Of a stretch of 64,000 nucleotides of DNA, positions 9,035 through 17,812 are shown in pieces (the first letter of the stretch is position 1; the number at the start of each line of letters is the position of its first letter). Under the pieces are notes generated by a model that saw only the letters and a program-made list of their open reading frames with translations, ran no database searches and was not told the DNA's origin. The DNA lies in contig NZ_JABBYO010000006.1 in NCBI RefSeq assembly GCF_012958305.1, positions 372,001 to 436,000 of the forward strand, written 5' to 3'. This DNA comes from Tautonia rosea. GTDB taxonomy: Bacteria > Planctomycetota > Planctomycetia > Isosphaerales > Isosphaeraceae. The position numbers were made by a program, and so were the translations under genes.

Positions 9035-9499
9035 ATGGCATTACCGAAATCGGATCAGCCTGATCGGCGATACTTCACGGTCGAGGAGGCCAATCGCGCC
9101 TTGCCGCTTGTGCGGGCGATCGTGGCCGACATCGTTCGTCAGTGGCAGGTCGTCAGTGACCTGGAACAACGCCTGACCCCCGTGCTCGATCGTCGTCGGA
9201 CCGCTCGGCCCGAAGACGACCCCTACGACGCGGAACTGGAAAGCCGACGCGCCGAACTTGCGACCGAACAGGCGGCCTTCCGGCGCTACCTGCACGAGCT
9301 GGAAACGCTCGGCGTCGAGCTGAAAGGGGCCCACAACGGCCTCTGCGATTTCCCGAGCCTCAAAAACGGCCGCGAGGTCTACCTGTGCTGGAAGCTCGGC
9401 GAGCCCGAGGTCTCTCACTGGCACGAGCTGCACTCGGGCTTCTCCGGCCGTCAGCCGATCGAGAGTGACGAGCCTTCGACCGCGGCTCATCCGGTGTAA
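9035..9499 (+). CDS. DUF2203 family protein
   Basis: This is a 154-residue cytosolic protein. It opens with RYFTVEEANRALPLVRAIVADIV, the typical DUF2203 N-terminus. A charged helical middle (LESRRAELATEQAAFRRYLHELETLGVELK) is followed by GLCDFPS, REVYLCWKLGEPEVSHWHELHSGFSGRQPI, the conserved C-terminal block. The molecular function of the family is unknown. The gene is 46 bases upstream of the TAXI-family gene on the same strand, so the two may be cotranscribed. Confidence 0.88.
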   Translation: MALPKSDQPDRRYFTVEEANRALPLVRAIVADIVRQWQVVSDLEQRLTPVLDRRRTARPEDDPYDAELESRRAELATEQAAFRRYLHELETLGVELKGAHNGLCDFPSLKNGREVYLCWKLGEPEVSHWHELHSGFSGRQPIESDEPSTAAHPV

Positions 9500-9544
9500 G
9501 CCTGCCGATCGACGACAGTTTCCCTCATCGTCGAGACCGAGCCG

Positions 9545-10861
9545 ATGGCGCAACGACGATCCCGGTTGATCCGGCGCGGGGTCGCTTCCGCGATGCTCGC
9601 GGTTCTGATCGGGTCGGCGATCACCTGGCTGGTCACCCGGGAATGGCTTCCGCGAACCTTCCGGATTTCCTCAGGCCAGGTCGAAGGCCGCTACCATGAG
9701 TTCGCCCGCCGCCTTGGTCCGGCTATCGAGGCACGGCTCGGACGGCCCTCGGAGGTCCTCCCCTCCGAAGGATCACTCGCCAGCCGGGAACTCCTGCTGG
9801 CTGACGACTCCGATCGTCGCGCCGATCTGGCGATTCTTCAAGGTGGCTCCGTCCCGCTCCGCGGCCTGACGATGATCGCCCCACTCTTTCCCGACGTGGT
9901 GCACGTCGTCGCTCGGGCCGATCGGGGGATCGAGACGATCGAGGACCTCCGGGGGCGTTGCGTCTCGGTCGGAGAGCCGGGGTCGGGAATGCAGGTCAGC
10001 GCGCAACACCTGCTCGATCACTATGCGATCGAACTCGACGCCCGATCGGTCAGCTTCGACTCACTTGCGTTCGACGACGAACTGGACGCGGCCATCGTCA
10101 CGACCAACTCCAGCAATCGCGCGCTGCGACGATTGCTGGCCGGGGGACAGTACGTCCTCGTTCCGGTCATCGACGCCGACGCGATCGCCCTGATCCATTA
10201 CCATTACCACGCGATCACCATTCCTCGGGGCCTGTTCTGCGAGTCGCCCCGCATTCCCGCCGAGCCGGTGCCGACGGTCGCCACGACCGCCTTTCTCGCC
10301 ACGAGGGCCGATGCCCCCGCCCGACTGGTCGAGGAAACCCTCGAAGCCCTATACTCCGAGATCGGCCCCTGGGACTTCCCCGACCTGATTCCTCGTTCCC
10401 GAGCCCTCGACTGGCACCCGGCTCCGATGCACCCGGCGGCCCGCTCGTTCTTCGACCCGTTCGATCATCTCGGCTGGACGGCCACGGTGCTCGAATCCCT
10501 CTCAGCGCTCAAGGAGTTGCTCTTTGCAATGGCCGCCGGTGCGTACCTGCTCTGGGACCGCTGGCGACGCGTCCGGGAGCGCGAGAAACAGGAGGAGGTT
10601 CGTGTTCAGAAGGAACGCCTCGACCTGTTCCTCGAACAAACCGCCGCAATCGAGCGCGAGCAGATGGATACCGACGACCCCCGCCGTCTCCGCGAGCTGC
10701 TCGACCGCGTCGTCCGCATCAAGCTCCACGCCCTCTCCCAGTTCACTCACGAAACGCTCCGAGGCGATGGCACGTTTGCGCTGTTCCTGCTCCAGTGCAA
10801 CAACCTGACCAACGTCATTCAGCTCAAGATCGTCATTGCCACCATGCGCCAGCGGCGATGA
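9545..10861 (+). CDS. TAXI-family TRAP-type solute-binding protein, membrane-anchored
   Basis: The 438-residue product has an N-terminal membrane helix or uncleaved signal (SAMLAVLIGSAITWLV, about 15-30). A periplasmic binding domain of the TAXI type follows (SSGQVEGRYHEFARRLGPAIE, then IEDLRGRCVSVGEPGSGM). Near residue 320 a second hydrophobic segment (LKELLFAMAAGAYLLWDRW) leads into a charged coiled-coil-like tail of about 100 residues. TAXI proteins normally deliver a substrate to a DctM-type permease. No permease gene is nearby and the C-terminal extension is cytosolic by prediction, so a sensory or scaffold role is possible. The ligand is unknown. Confidence 0.82.
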   Translation: MAQRRSRLIRRGVASAMLAVLIGSAITWLVTREWLPRTFRISSGQVEGRYHEFARRLGPAIEARLGRPSEVLPSEGSLASRELLLADDSDRRADLAILQGGSVPLRGLTMIAPLFPDVVHVVARADRGIETIEDLRGRCVSVGEPGSGMQVSAQHLLDHYAIELDARSVSFDSLAFDDELDAAIVTTNSSNRALRRLLAGGQYVLVPVIDADAIALIHYHYHAITIPRGLFCESPRIPAEPVPTVATTAFLATRADAPARLVEETLEALYSEIGPWDFPDLIPRSRALDWHPAPMHPAARSFFDPFDHLGWTATVLESLSALKELLFAMAAGAYLLWDRWRRVREREKQEEVRVQKERLDLFLEQTAAIEREQMDTDDPRRLRELLDRVVRIKLHALSQFTHETLRGDGTFALFLLQCNNLTNVIQLKIVIATMRQRR

Positions 10862-10975
10862 CCGGCCTGGCCCTCTCGAACGGGTCCGATCCCTCCCGCT
10901 CGGGCTCGGGAATCGCTACACTTGGTCCGGTCATCGCGACCGAGACGACTCTCGACGGGAGGAGCGACGATTTCC

Positions 10976-11662
10976 ATGCGGCGAGTGGTGACGATCGATG
11001 GACCGGCCGGATCGGGAAAGAGTACCGTGGCCCGGATCGTGGCCGAACGGCTTGGCTGGCGGCTGCTCGACACGGGGGCGATGTACCGATCGGTCGCGCT
11101 GGCCGCCTTGAGAGCCGGAATCGACCTGGCCGACGAGGAGGCTCTCGGCACCCTGGCCAGTCGAATCACCGTCTCACTGCCTCCTGGCCAGGTCCTGCTC
11201 GACGATCAGGATGTGACCCAGGCGATCCGCACGGTCGAGGTCACGCGCGTCACCCGCTTCGCCGCCGAGAACCCCAAGGTTCGCCAGATCCTGGCCTTCT
11301 GGCAACGGGCCTTCGCCGCTGAGAATGACACGATCACCGAGGGCCGTGATCAAGGTACGGTCGTCTTCCCCGACGCCCCTTGCAAGTTCTTCCTCACCGC
11401 CGACCCGAACGAACGGGCTCGCCGTCGCCATGCCGAATTTCTCGATCGTGGTGAGTCCATCTCCTTCGACGAGGTGCTCTGCGACCAGCAGCGACGCGAT
11501 GCCGAAGACACCGAACGCACCCTCGCCCCGTTGCGTCCGGCCGAAGACGCCACCCTGATCGACACGACCGGCCGGACCATCGAAGAGATCGCCACCATCG
11601 TCGAGGCCGCGGCCCGGCGCTGCTCGGGCGAGGCATCCCTCCCGGAGCCTCCACAGTCATGA
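10976..11662 (+). CDS. cmk: (d)CMP kinase (cytidylate kinase)
   Basis: The 228-residue product phosphorylates CMP and dCMP using ATP in pyrimidine nucleotide salvage and synthesis. The P-loop GPAGSGKST is at residues 9-17, followed by LGWRLLDTGAMYRSVAL, the acceptor-site signature. The segments EGRDQGTVVFPDA (usually GRDxGT), KFFLTADPNERARRR and a C-terminal LIDTT are all characteristic. The ATG at 10976 is chosen because the P-loop should start near residue 9 and GGAGG lies upstream; the longer frame from 10922 has no support. The stop overlaps the plsC start by four bases (ATGA), implying translational coupling. Confidence 0.95.
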   Translation: MRRVVTIDGPAGSGKSTVARIVAERLGWRLLDTGAMYRSVALAALRAGIDLADEEALGTLASRITVSLPPGQVLLDDQDVTQAIRTVEVTRVTRFAAENPKVRQILAFWQRAFAAENDTITEGRDQGTVVFPDAPCKFFLTADPNERARRRHAEFLDRGESISFDEVLCDQQRRDAEDTERTLAPLRPAEDATLIDTTGRTIEEIATIVEAAARRCSGEASLPEPPQS

Positions 11663-12372
11663 CCGCCCCCGACTCGTCCCGCCGTCGCGAACCGGACGAC
11701 ATTCCCCGGTATGATCGCTCGTGGATTCGACGGGTCGGCTACCGCATGACTCAGTGGATGATTAGAGGATTCGAGGCGTGCTACGGTGGCCTCCGCGTGT
11801 CGGGGCAGGAGAATGTCCCGGAACGCGGAGCCGCCTTGCTCATCTCGAACCACCTGAGCTTCTGGGATGTCCTGGTCCTCGGCAGTGGGATTCGCCGACC
11901 GGTGAACTTTGTGGCGCGATCATCGTTGTTCACGCCGAAATTCGGGGGCTTCCTCCGCTTCTACGGTGCCTTTCCGATTCAGCGAGACGGCTTCGGATCG
12001 CAGGGGTTCAAGGAAACCCTCCGCCGCCTCAAGGCCGGGGGCATCGTCACCTTCTTTCCCGAAGGAACCCGATCGCCCGACGGCACACTCCAGGAATTGA
12101 AACCCGGGATCGCCGCTCTGGCGACCCGAGCCCACGTGCCGATCATCCCGGCCGGGATCGCCGGCACCTTCGAATCATGGCCCCGCGATCAACGCTTTCC
12201 CCGACCTCACCCGCTTCGCCTCCACCTCGCGCCCAGGATTGCCCCTGAGGAACTGGATGGACTCTCGCCTGAGGACGCGACCCAGTTGATCCGGGAACGA
12301 CTCGAACAGGCCATTGCGACGGCTCAGCAAGCAATGCCCCCCCACCGAAGGCGGGCGAAAAAGGACTTGTGA
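11659..12372 (+). CDS. plsC: 1-acyl-sn-glycerol-3-phosphate acyltransferase (PlsC-like)
   Basis: The 237-residue product transfers an acyl chain to lysophosphatidic acid or a related lysophospholipid at the inner membrane. The catalytic HX4D motif is NHLSFWD (His65, Asp70). The substrate-binding FPEGTRS is at residues 133-139, and GIAGTF follows near the C-terminal part. Its start overlaps the end of cmk by four bases, the same pairing of cmk and plsC seen in other bacteria. The end of the protein is basic (HRRRAKK), consistent with peripheral membrane contact. Confidence 0.93.
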   Translation: MTAPDSSRRREPDDIPRYDRSWIRRVGYRMTQWMIRGFEACYGGLRVSGQENVPERGAALLISNHLSFWDVLVLGSGIRRPVNFVARSSLFTPKFGGFLRFYGAFPIQRDGFGSQGFKETLRRLKAGGIVTFFPEGTRSPDGTLQELKPGIAALATRAHVPIIPAGIAGTFESWPRDQRFPRPHPLRLHLAPRIAPEELDGLSPEDATQLIRERLEQAIATAQQAMPPHRRRAKKDL

Positions 12373-12613
12373 ACTCCTTCGGAAAATTCCGGTTGGCCGA
12401 GAAGAGCCGTTCGGGTAAAGTCCCTCGCCGGCCGGATGGCCTCGCCACGTCTTCCGATCTCCCTCTGTTGAGCCTTCTGATCGCGCGGCCCGAATTCCGA
12501 ACCGGCCGATCCCCGGAATCGACCCGGGTGAGTCGCAGGGCGAGCACGATGGCTCGCGCCCTCACCCGGACACCCGGCCCGGGGCGGACCCTCCCTCGGC
12601 ATAGGAGATCGCC

Positions 12614-13015
12614 ATGCGACGCCCTTCGACGTCGCGCCGCCCCGGTCCTGCGGGTCTGGCCCTGGCCGTTGCCGGCCTGGCCCTCGCGACCGGTTGCACG
12701 CACAATCATTATTATGGGACCTCCCCGGCCTATGTGGTTCCGGGAGAAACCGTCATTCTCGACGACGTTTGCGAGATCCCCAGCCGGGTCGTCACGCAAA
12801 GCCCCTCGCTGGTCGCCCGGGCCGACGCCCCGCGGTCGTCCGTCTCGTCCGAGCCGGACCTGGTGACCAGCAACTCCCGATCATCCTCTCGGGTGGTCAT
12901 TAGTCGTCCCAGCTCCGGCCCGATGGCCGGTGGCGGTTGGAATCCGCTCGGACGCAATCCGAGGCTGGTGACGACCGAGGTCCAAGGCGGAGCCGACGCG
13001 TCGCTCGTCCGTTGA
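12614..13015 (+). CDS. Small predicted lipoprotein
   Basis: This 133-residue protein has a type II signal peptide: basic N-terminus, hydrophobic LALAVAGLALATG, and the lipobox Cys28 (LATGC). The mature part starts THNHYYGTSP and is Ser/Arg/Pro-rich without a recognisable domain. GGAG lies eight bases before the ATG. It follows plsC by 241 bases, so it probably has its own promoter. The function is unknown. Confidence 0.75.
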   Translation: MRRPSTSRRPGPAGLALAVAGLALATGCTHNHYYGTSPAYVVPGETVILDDVCEIPSRVVTQSPSLVARADAPRSSVSSEPDLVTSNSRSSSRVVISRPSSGPMAGGGWNPLGRNPRLVTTEVQGGADASLVR

Positions 13016-13094
13016 TCGATTTCCGGCCTCAGCCCGGTTCGACTTGCGATCATCGTTCGAGGACTCCCCGATCCCCGAGGAGTACGTCACGTCC

Positions 13095-13982
13095 ATGCCC
13101 CGTCGTCGAGACTCGTTCCAGGCCACGCGTTGCCTGATCACCGGAGCGTCCTCCGGCATTGGAGCCGCCTTTGCCCGGCTGCTGGCCGCCGATGGTGCCC
13201 GGCTCGTCGTGACCGGCCGATCGGCCGATCGCCTCGCCTCGGAGGTCGAGCACCTGAAGGACGCCGGTGCCTCCGCCGATCAGATCCTTGCCGTTCCCGC
13301 CGACCTGACCGATGCTGACGATCGCCGGAAGCTGCTCGATGCCACGTCCGAGCGGTTCGACGGCGCCCTCGATCTGGTGATCAACGCCGCCGGGGTCGGG
13401 GCCTATGGGCGGTTCGAGTCGCACGCGCCTGCGGTCATGCGTCAGGTCTTCGAGATCAACGTCTTCGCCCTGGCTGAAATGTGCCGAGCGACCTTGCCGA
13501 TGCTTCGCCGAGGCGATCGTCCCTCGTTGCTCAACATCGGCTCGATCGTTGCCCGACGCGGCTTGCCCGGTCGCCCGGAATACTCGGCCAGCAAGTTCGC
13601 CGTCGCCGGCCTGACCGAAGCCCTTCGCGCCGAATGGACGATCGACGGCATCCACGTCATGCTCCTGAACCCCGGTTTCACGACCACCGGGTTCGAACGC
13701 AACGTGGTTGTCCACACCGCCATATACAAAACGGAATCCGAGCGGAGTATGACCCCCGACGCCGTCGCCCAGGCCGGGCTTCGCGCCTTACTCCGTGGCC
13801 GCCGCGAGCTGACCCTGACCGCCCGAGGACGCTTGCTCCTCGCCGTCAACCGCGTCGTTCCCGGCTTCGTCGACTGGGGCTTCGGCCGCTGGACCCGCCG
13901 CCTCTACGCCGACGCCCCCGCCCTCGCCGCCGCCGAGCAACGCTCGACCGATCCCTCGCCACCCGACTCGTCTTCCGCGTGA
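13095..13982 (+). CDS. SDR family NAD(P)-dependent oxidoreductase
   Basis: This is a 295-residue classical short-chain dehydrogenase. The cofactor motif TGASSGIG begins near residue 16, NAAG is at about 97-100, and the catalytic residues are Ser150, Tyr163 and Lys167 (YSASK). A C-terminal extension (TARGRLLLAVNRVVPGFVDWGFGRWTRRLY) has an amphipathic, possibly membrane-associated stretch, as in DltE/YqjQ-like SDRs. The substrate cannot be told from sequence. ATG 13095 with GAGGAG about 12 bases upstream was chosen over a TTG at 13044. Confidence 0.85.
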   Translation: MPRRRDSFQATRCLITGASSGIGAAFARLLAADGARLVVTGRSADRLASEVEHLKDAGASADQILAVPADLTDADDRRKLLDATSERFDGALDLVINAAGVGAYGRFESHAPAVMRQVFEINVFALAEMCRATLPMLRRGDRPSLLNIGSIVARRGLPGRPEYSASKFAVAGLTEALRAEWTIDGIHVMLLNPGFTTTGFERNVVVHTAIYKTESERSMTPDAVAQAGLRALLRGRRELTLTARGRLLLAVNRVVPGFVDWGFGRWTRRLYADAPALAAAEQRSTDPSPPDSSSA

Positions 13983-13986
13983 GAAT

Positions 13987-14016
13987 TTGCCATCAGCCTC
14001 CCTCTCTCGCTAGAAT
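13987..14016 (+). promoter_or_regulatory. Sigma-70 promoter for tRNA-Val
   Basis: TTGCCA (13987-13992) and TAGAAT (14011-14016) are separated by 18 bases, placing a start site near 14023, about 14 bases ahead of the mature tRNA. Both hexamers match the housekeeping consensus well and nothing else in the short gap needs a promoter. Confidence 0.6.
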
Positions 14017-14036
14017 AACGTACTTCTCACTCCTTC

Positions 14037-14110
14037 GGGCGATTAGCTCAGCTGGTTAGAGCGCCTGTTTTACACACAGGATGTCGGGGGTTCGAATCCC
14101 TCATCGCCCA
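14037..14110 (+). tRNA. tRNA-Val (anticodon UAC)
   Basis: A complete 74-base cloverleaf. The acceptor stem GGGCGAT pairs with ATCGCCC, the D arm is GCTC/GAGC, the anticodon arm CCTGT-TTTACAC-ACAGG gives anticodon UAC, and the T arm contains GTTCGAATCC. The discriminator is A and the CCA end is not encoded. It sits between two unrelated SDR genes, all on the plus strand. Confidence 0.96.
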
Positions 14111-14191
14111 TTCGCCCGTCTGGTCGCCTTCACTCCCCTCGCAACGAGGGACGCATCACCAGGAGGGTGATGAAGGGAGGCGCAGTTGACG

Positions 14192-14950
14192 ATGGTGACC
14201 CTCGGAAACGCAGCGATTGTCACGGGAGCAGGGTCGGGAATCGGCCGGGTGACGGCCCTAGCGTTGCTGGGGGAAGGCTACTCGGTCGCGCTCGCGGGAC
14301 GACGAGCGGAGGCCCTGAAAGAAACAGTCGAACGCGCCGGGGAAGCGCGATCGCGGGCGATCGCCGTCCCGACCGACGTGACCGACCCCGATTCCGTCCG
14401 GGCACTTTTTGAGGTTACACACAGGGCCTTTGGTCGCATTGACCTGCTCTTCAACAATGCGGGGACGGGGGCTCCGGCCGTTCCGCTCGAAGACCTGACG
14501 CTCGATCAGTGGCGCCGCGTGATCGACGTGAACCTGACCGGCACGTTCCTTTGCACTCAAGAGGCGTTTCGATTCATGAAACGCCAGGAACCGCAAGGGG
14601 GGCGGATCATCAACAATGGATCGGTTTCGGCTCACGTGCCCCGGCCCGATTCAGCACCCTACACGGCGGCGAAGCACGCCATCACAGGGATGACCCGATC
14701 GACCGCCCTCGATGGTCGCGCGTTCGGCATCACGTGTGGTCAGATCGACATCGGCAACGCCGCCACCGAGATGACCGCCCGTATGCAGGGCGGTGTTCGC
14801 CAGGCCAACGGCTCCATCGCCAACGAGCCGACCATCGACCCCGAACACGTCGCCCGAGCCGTCCTCTACATGGCCAGCCTGCCGCCGGAGGCTAATGTGC
14901 TCTTCCTGACCGTCATGGCCGCCGGGATGCCGTTTGTCGGCCGGGGCTGA
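14192..14950 (+). CDS. SDR family oxidoreductase
   Basis: This 252-residue short-chain dehydrogenase has the cofactor motif TGAGSGIG at 11-18, NNAG at 88-91, and catalytic Ser144, Tyr157 and Lys161 (YTAAK). The C-terminal region ([27 protein letters not shown]) is typical of FabG-like or sugar-alcohol SDRs, but the substrate is unknown. It is only distantly similar to the SDR at 13095, so the two are not an obvious tandem duplication. GGGAGG precedes it; a TTG at 14186 has closer Shine-Dalgarno spacing and is an alternative start. Confidence 0.85.
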   Translation: MVTLGNAAIVTGAGSGIGRVTALALLGEGYSVALAGRRAEALKETVERAGEARSRAIAVPTDVTDPDSVRALFEVTHRAFGRIDLLFNNAGTGAPAVPLEDLTLDQWRRVIDVNLTGTFLCTQEAFRFMKRQEPQGGRIINNGSVSAHVPRPDSAPYTAAKHAITGMTRSTALDGRAFGITCGQIDIGNAATEMTARMQGGVRQANGSIANEPTIDPEHVARAVLYMASLPPEANVLFLTVMAAGMPFVGRG

Positions 14951-14978
14951 CGGGCGCATCCACACGTCATCGCTGAAC

Positions 14979-15022
14979 CTTCCGGGAATGATCGACGCGT
15001 GCGACGATCACGCTCCCGGAAG
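14979..15022. terminator. Bidirectional hairpin between convergent genes
   Basis: Nested inverted repeats (CTTCCGGGA at 14979-14987 with TCCCGGAAG at 15014-15022, and TGATCG with CGATCA inside) lie between the plus-strand SDR gene and the end of the minus-strand HTTM gene. The position suggests termination from both sides, though there is no long U-run. Confidence 0.6.
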
Positions 15023-15044
15023 ATTCGTGGTTCAATCGAGGTGA

Positions 15045-16139
15045 TCATCCCTGGAAGCGTTGCGATCCGTTCGCCGAGCGGTGCGGTCCGTAATCGACCG
15101 TCACCACAATGGGGAGGGTCTGGTGCGGTCCGCCGAGTAGCGCCGACGAGGCGGCCTGAGGGCTCGCGGCGATCGGGAAGGAGACCGGCACGGCGCGGGA
15201 ACGTCGCGTCGCCAGGACCTCGACCAACTGTCTGACACGCTCGTTCGGCAGGAACGACGCACAGCCGACCAGCATGATCAAGCCGAACGTCCACATGCCC
15301 AGACAGGCACCGATCCCCAGGTGCATCGCCGTACCTCCGGCGAGCATCACCGGCCGCCAGTTTCGATTCCAGATCAAGGCGCAGAAGAAGATTTCCCAGA
15401 GGATCGTCGTGTGGGTTGCGACGTTGATCAACAGGGGATGCCCGGCCAGCCAGGTCATGTCCATCGACTGATATTCGAGATTCGCGAAGGCAAGCCACAT
15501 TGCCTCGCCGTTCCACCAGGCCAGCCCCTGGAGCTTCGAAACACCGGCGAAGAAATAAATCGTGCACATGTGGATCTGGATGAGACGCTGCCCCAGGTTG
15601 GCCCGAGCGCTGGGGGCGACGTCCTCGATCCCTCGGCGACGGGCTCGCCAGCGGTCGATCGAGACGGCGCGGCCGGCATCGCCGATCGTCAGATACAGCG
15701 TGAGCATTACATTGATTTGATCGAGGCCGAACAGGGCCTCGGGCGTTCGGTGGGCAAACGAAATGGCCACGATCAGGGAGAGGACCGAGGTCACTCGCGT
15801 GCAGAGCCCCACGGTGAACATCGCCAGAATGAGGATCGAGATGCCGTAGGCGGTCCACATCCAGTCGGGTTCGATCCACCACCAGAAGGAGTAGGCGAAC
15901 TGGTATTCCTGAAGCGTGCGGACCAGTTCGACGCTCAGCCAGGCGTCGGGCCCGAAGAAATCGTTGAGAGCCAGGCCCCAGACGGCGTGGGTGTAGAGCA
16001 ACATCAAGCCGGCGAGCACGCGAAGCACACCGAGCAATGTCGGGTCGGCCGGGGAGAACCAGAATCGGTCCCAGCCTTCGGACATCGTCCGCAGGCGATC
16101 ACGCACGGCCCCGATGGCAAGGCTTAGTCCTCGTCCCAT
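15045..16139 (-). CDS. HTTM domain integral membrane protein
   Basis: The 364-residue product has several membrane helices (TLLGVLRVLAGLMLLYTHAVWGL, then ISILILAMFTVGLC, INVMLTLYLTIG, and a C-terminal MHLGIGACLGMWTFGLIMLV). This layout matches the HTTM (horizontally transferred transmembrane) domain related to vitamin K-dependent gamma-carboxylase. The segment RLIQIHMCTIYFFAGVSKLQGLAWWNGEAMW is the most diagnostic. The enzymatic function of bacterial HTTM proteins is not established. The start overlaps the upstream gene end by 16 bases, so the pair is translationally coupled. Confidence 0.85.
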   Translation of the reverse strand: MGRGLSLAIGAVRDRLRTMSEGWDRFWFSPADPTLLGVLRVLAGLMLLYTHAVWGLALNDFFGPDAWLSVELVRTLQEYQFAYSFWWWIEPDWMWTAYGISILILAMFTVGLCTRVTSVLSLIVAISFAHRTPEALFGLDQINVMLTLYLTIGDAGRAVSIDRWRARRRGIEDVAPSARANLGQRLIQIHMCTIYFFAGVSKLQGLAWWNGEAMWLAFANLEYQSMDMTWLAGHPLLINVATHTTILWEIFFCALIWNRNWRPVMLAGGTAMHLGIGACLGMWTFGLIMLVGCASFLPNERVRQLVEVLATRRSRAVPVSFPIAASPQAASSALLGGPHQTLPIVVTVDYGPHRSANGSQRFQG

Positions 16140-16723
16140 TGGTACACCCCCAGCGGTTGCTCGACGTAACTGGCCGGGTCATCCAGGCGAACCCCTTCGA
16201 GAACCATCTGCCGGGTCGGCAGGTAGTGGGTGATCTGCGACAGGCTCACCCGATCGGCGCCGTACTTCGTCCCGATGTGGCGAGCGAAGGACTGGTGCCA
16301 GAGCTCGCGTAGCTCGGGATCGGTTCCCGCCATGTGCTCCGAGAGCATGAAGTGGCGGTGATAGAGCAGTCGCGGGCCGATTTCCCGGTTCGGGATCCGG
16401 CCGGTCACGACCGTACCGTCTTCCCGCTCCGCCACGTAGCCGAGTAAGGTGCTCTCGGCCGGTTCGGGGGCGAAGAAGTGGTAGCCGTGGTTCAAGAAGA
16501 GCAGTTGCAAGTAGGGGTGGACAATCTCCCAGCCCGTTTGGGCGAGGGCCGACGAGGGGGCAACCGAGGCCGGGGCGATGATGATCGCCGAGACGTGCAG
16601 CACGAGCCAGAGGTTGACCGCCCACCGGAGCGATCGTCGCCCGATCCGTCGAGGGGGAGGGCCGGAGTCGATCTCCCGCCCATCTGCGTCTTGATCGCGA
16701 TTGCGATCCGAATCGACGTCCAT
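16124..16723 (-). CDS. Hypothetical membrane-anchored partner of the HTTM protein
   Basis: This 199-residue protein has an acidic N-terminus (MDVDSDRNRDQDADG), one hydrophobic helix (LWLVLHVSAIIIAPASV, about 38-54) and a soluble C-terminal domain with conserved-looking aromatic and His residues (YLQLLFLNHGYHFFAPEP, LLYHRHFMLSEH). I do not recognise a named family. It precedes and overlaps the HTTM gene, which suggests the two products work together. The start has GGAGG eight bases upstream. Confidence 0.75.
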   Translation of the reverse strand: MDVDSDRNRDQDADGREIDSGPPPRRIGRRSLRWAVNLWLVLHVSAIIIAPASVAPSSALAQTGWEIVHPYLQLLFLNHGYHFFAPEPAESTLLGYVAEREDGTVVTGRIPNREIGPRLLYHRHFMLSEHMAGTDPELRELWHQSFARHIGTKYGADRVSLSQITHYLPTRQMVLEGVRLDDPASYVEQPLGVYQWDED

Positions 16724-16861
16724 ATCGAAACCTCCGTGATCGATCCGATCCAGTCCCTTGCGAGACGACCCGAACCCGGGGACTCACTCGATCGTCTTGC
16801 GACGGAACCGAGGTCGAGCCGCCCGGGTCGGGTCCATTCTCAACGATCACTCACAAACCGA

Positions 16862-17812
16862 TCAGCGACCGGCGAGAATGACCGAGCCGTCGAGGTTGAC
16901 GGCCACGTTGACCTCTTCACCCGGGTTGACCCGAGCTTCAACCGTCTCGGTGACGATCTCGCCGTTGCGTTCGAGTTCGACCCGAACGTTGGTGACGAAA
17001 ATTTCTCCCTCGGCGATCGGCGGGGTGACGAACCGACGCTCAGCACCGGTTAGCGTCATCAGCTGATCCTGGAGATACACCTTGGCATCGGCCGGAACCG
17101 TGATGTTCAGCACGCCGTTCTGAGAAACGGGCACATACTGAGGAGCGGCCTGCGGAGCAGCAATCGGAGCTGCGGCCGGAGCGGCGTAGTATCCGCCGGT
17201 CGAGCCGTACGATCCGCCGCTTGAAGCGTAGCCACCGCTCGACCCACCGCTGGAACCATGCGATCCGCCGCTCGATCCACCGCTAGAGCCGTGGTGCTTC
17301 GAGAAGAGGCCACCACCGTGCGATCCACCGCTCGACCCGCCGCTCGATCCGTGGCTCGTCTTGGTCAGGCCACCACCGCTGGAGCCACCGCTCGACCCGC
17401 CGCTAGAGCCGTGATGCTTCTTGAACAGGCCACCAATGGACCCGCCGCTCGACCCACCGCTAGAGCCGTGGTGCTTCGAGAAGAGGCCGCCGCCGTGCGA
17501 ACCACCGCTGGACCCGCCGCTCGATCCACCGCTGGACCCGTGGCTCGTCTTGAACAGACCGCCCCCGTGCGATCCGCCACTCGATCCACCGCTCGACCCG
17601 CCGCTGGAGCCGTGGTGCTTCGAGAAGAGGCCGCCGCCGTGCGAACCACCGCTGGACCCGCCGCTCGATCCACCGCTGGACCCGTGCGATCCACCGCTGG
17701 ACCCGTGCGATCCGTGTCCGAACAGCCCAGCCAGTGCCACATGAGGGACACCAAGCGAAAGGGCTCCCAGGCAAGCCACTGAGTATGCCGATCGGCGAAG
17801 CAATGAGATCAT
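16862..17812 (-). CDS. Secreted Gly/Ser/His repeat protein with C-terminal TIGR03000 domain
   Basis: The 316-residue product starts with a signal peptide (MISLLRRSAYSVACLGALSLGVPHVALA). The ATG at 17812 was chosen because GGAGG lies nine bases upstream; upstream in-frame starts at 17830 and 17869 lack a good site. Residues about 30-200 are low-complexity: six units built on LFSKHH, LFKTSH or LFKKHH separated by HGSSGGSSGG runs. The last 80 residues (LNITVPADAKVYLQDQLMTLTGAERRFVTPP, then NPGEEVNVAVNLDG) match TIGR03000, a planctomycete-specific beta-rich domain of unknown function. It is likely an envelope or matrix protein. Confidence 0.85.
   Translation of the reverse strand: MISLLRRSAYSVACLGALSLGVPHVALAGLFGHGSHGSSGGSHGSSGGSSGGSSGGSHGGGLFSKHHGSSGGSSGGSSGGSHGGGLFKTSHGSSGGSSGGSSGGSHGGGLFSKHHGSSGGSSGGSIGGLFKKHHGSSGGSSGGSSGGGLTKTSHGSSGGSSGGSHGGGLFSKHHGSSGGSSGGSHGSSGGSSGGYASSGGSYGSTGGYYAAPAAAPIAAPQAAPQYVPVSQNGVLNITVPADAKVYLQDQLMTLTGAERRFVTPPIAEGEIFVTNVRVELERNGEIVTETVEARVNPGEEVNVAVNLDGSVILAGR
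17210..17722. repeat. Tandem Ser/Gly/His-coding repeats inside the TIGR03000 gene
   Basis: The DNA consists of repeated units such as CCACCGCTCGAC, CCGCCGCTCGATC and a longer unit around TGGTGCTTCGAGAAGAGG, which occurs three times almost identically. Unit number is likely to vary between strains by slippage or recombination. It is coding and has no spacer structure, so it is not a CRISPR array. Confidence 0.8.

Noticed and set aside
17210-17722. Possible CRISPR-like array
   Set aside because: Repeats are contiguous, coding and of uneven length, with no unique spacers.
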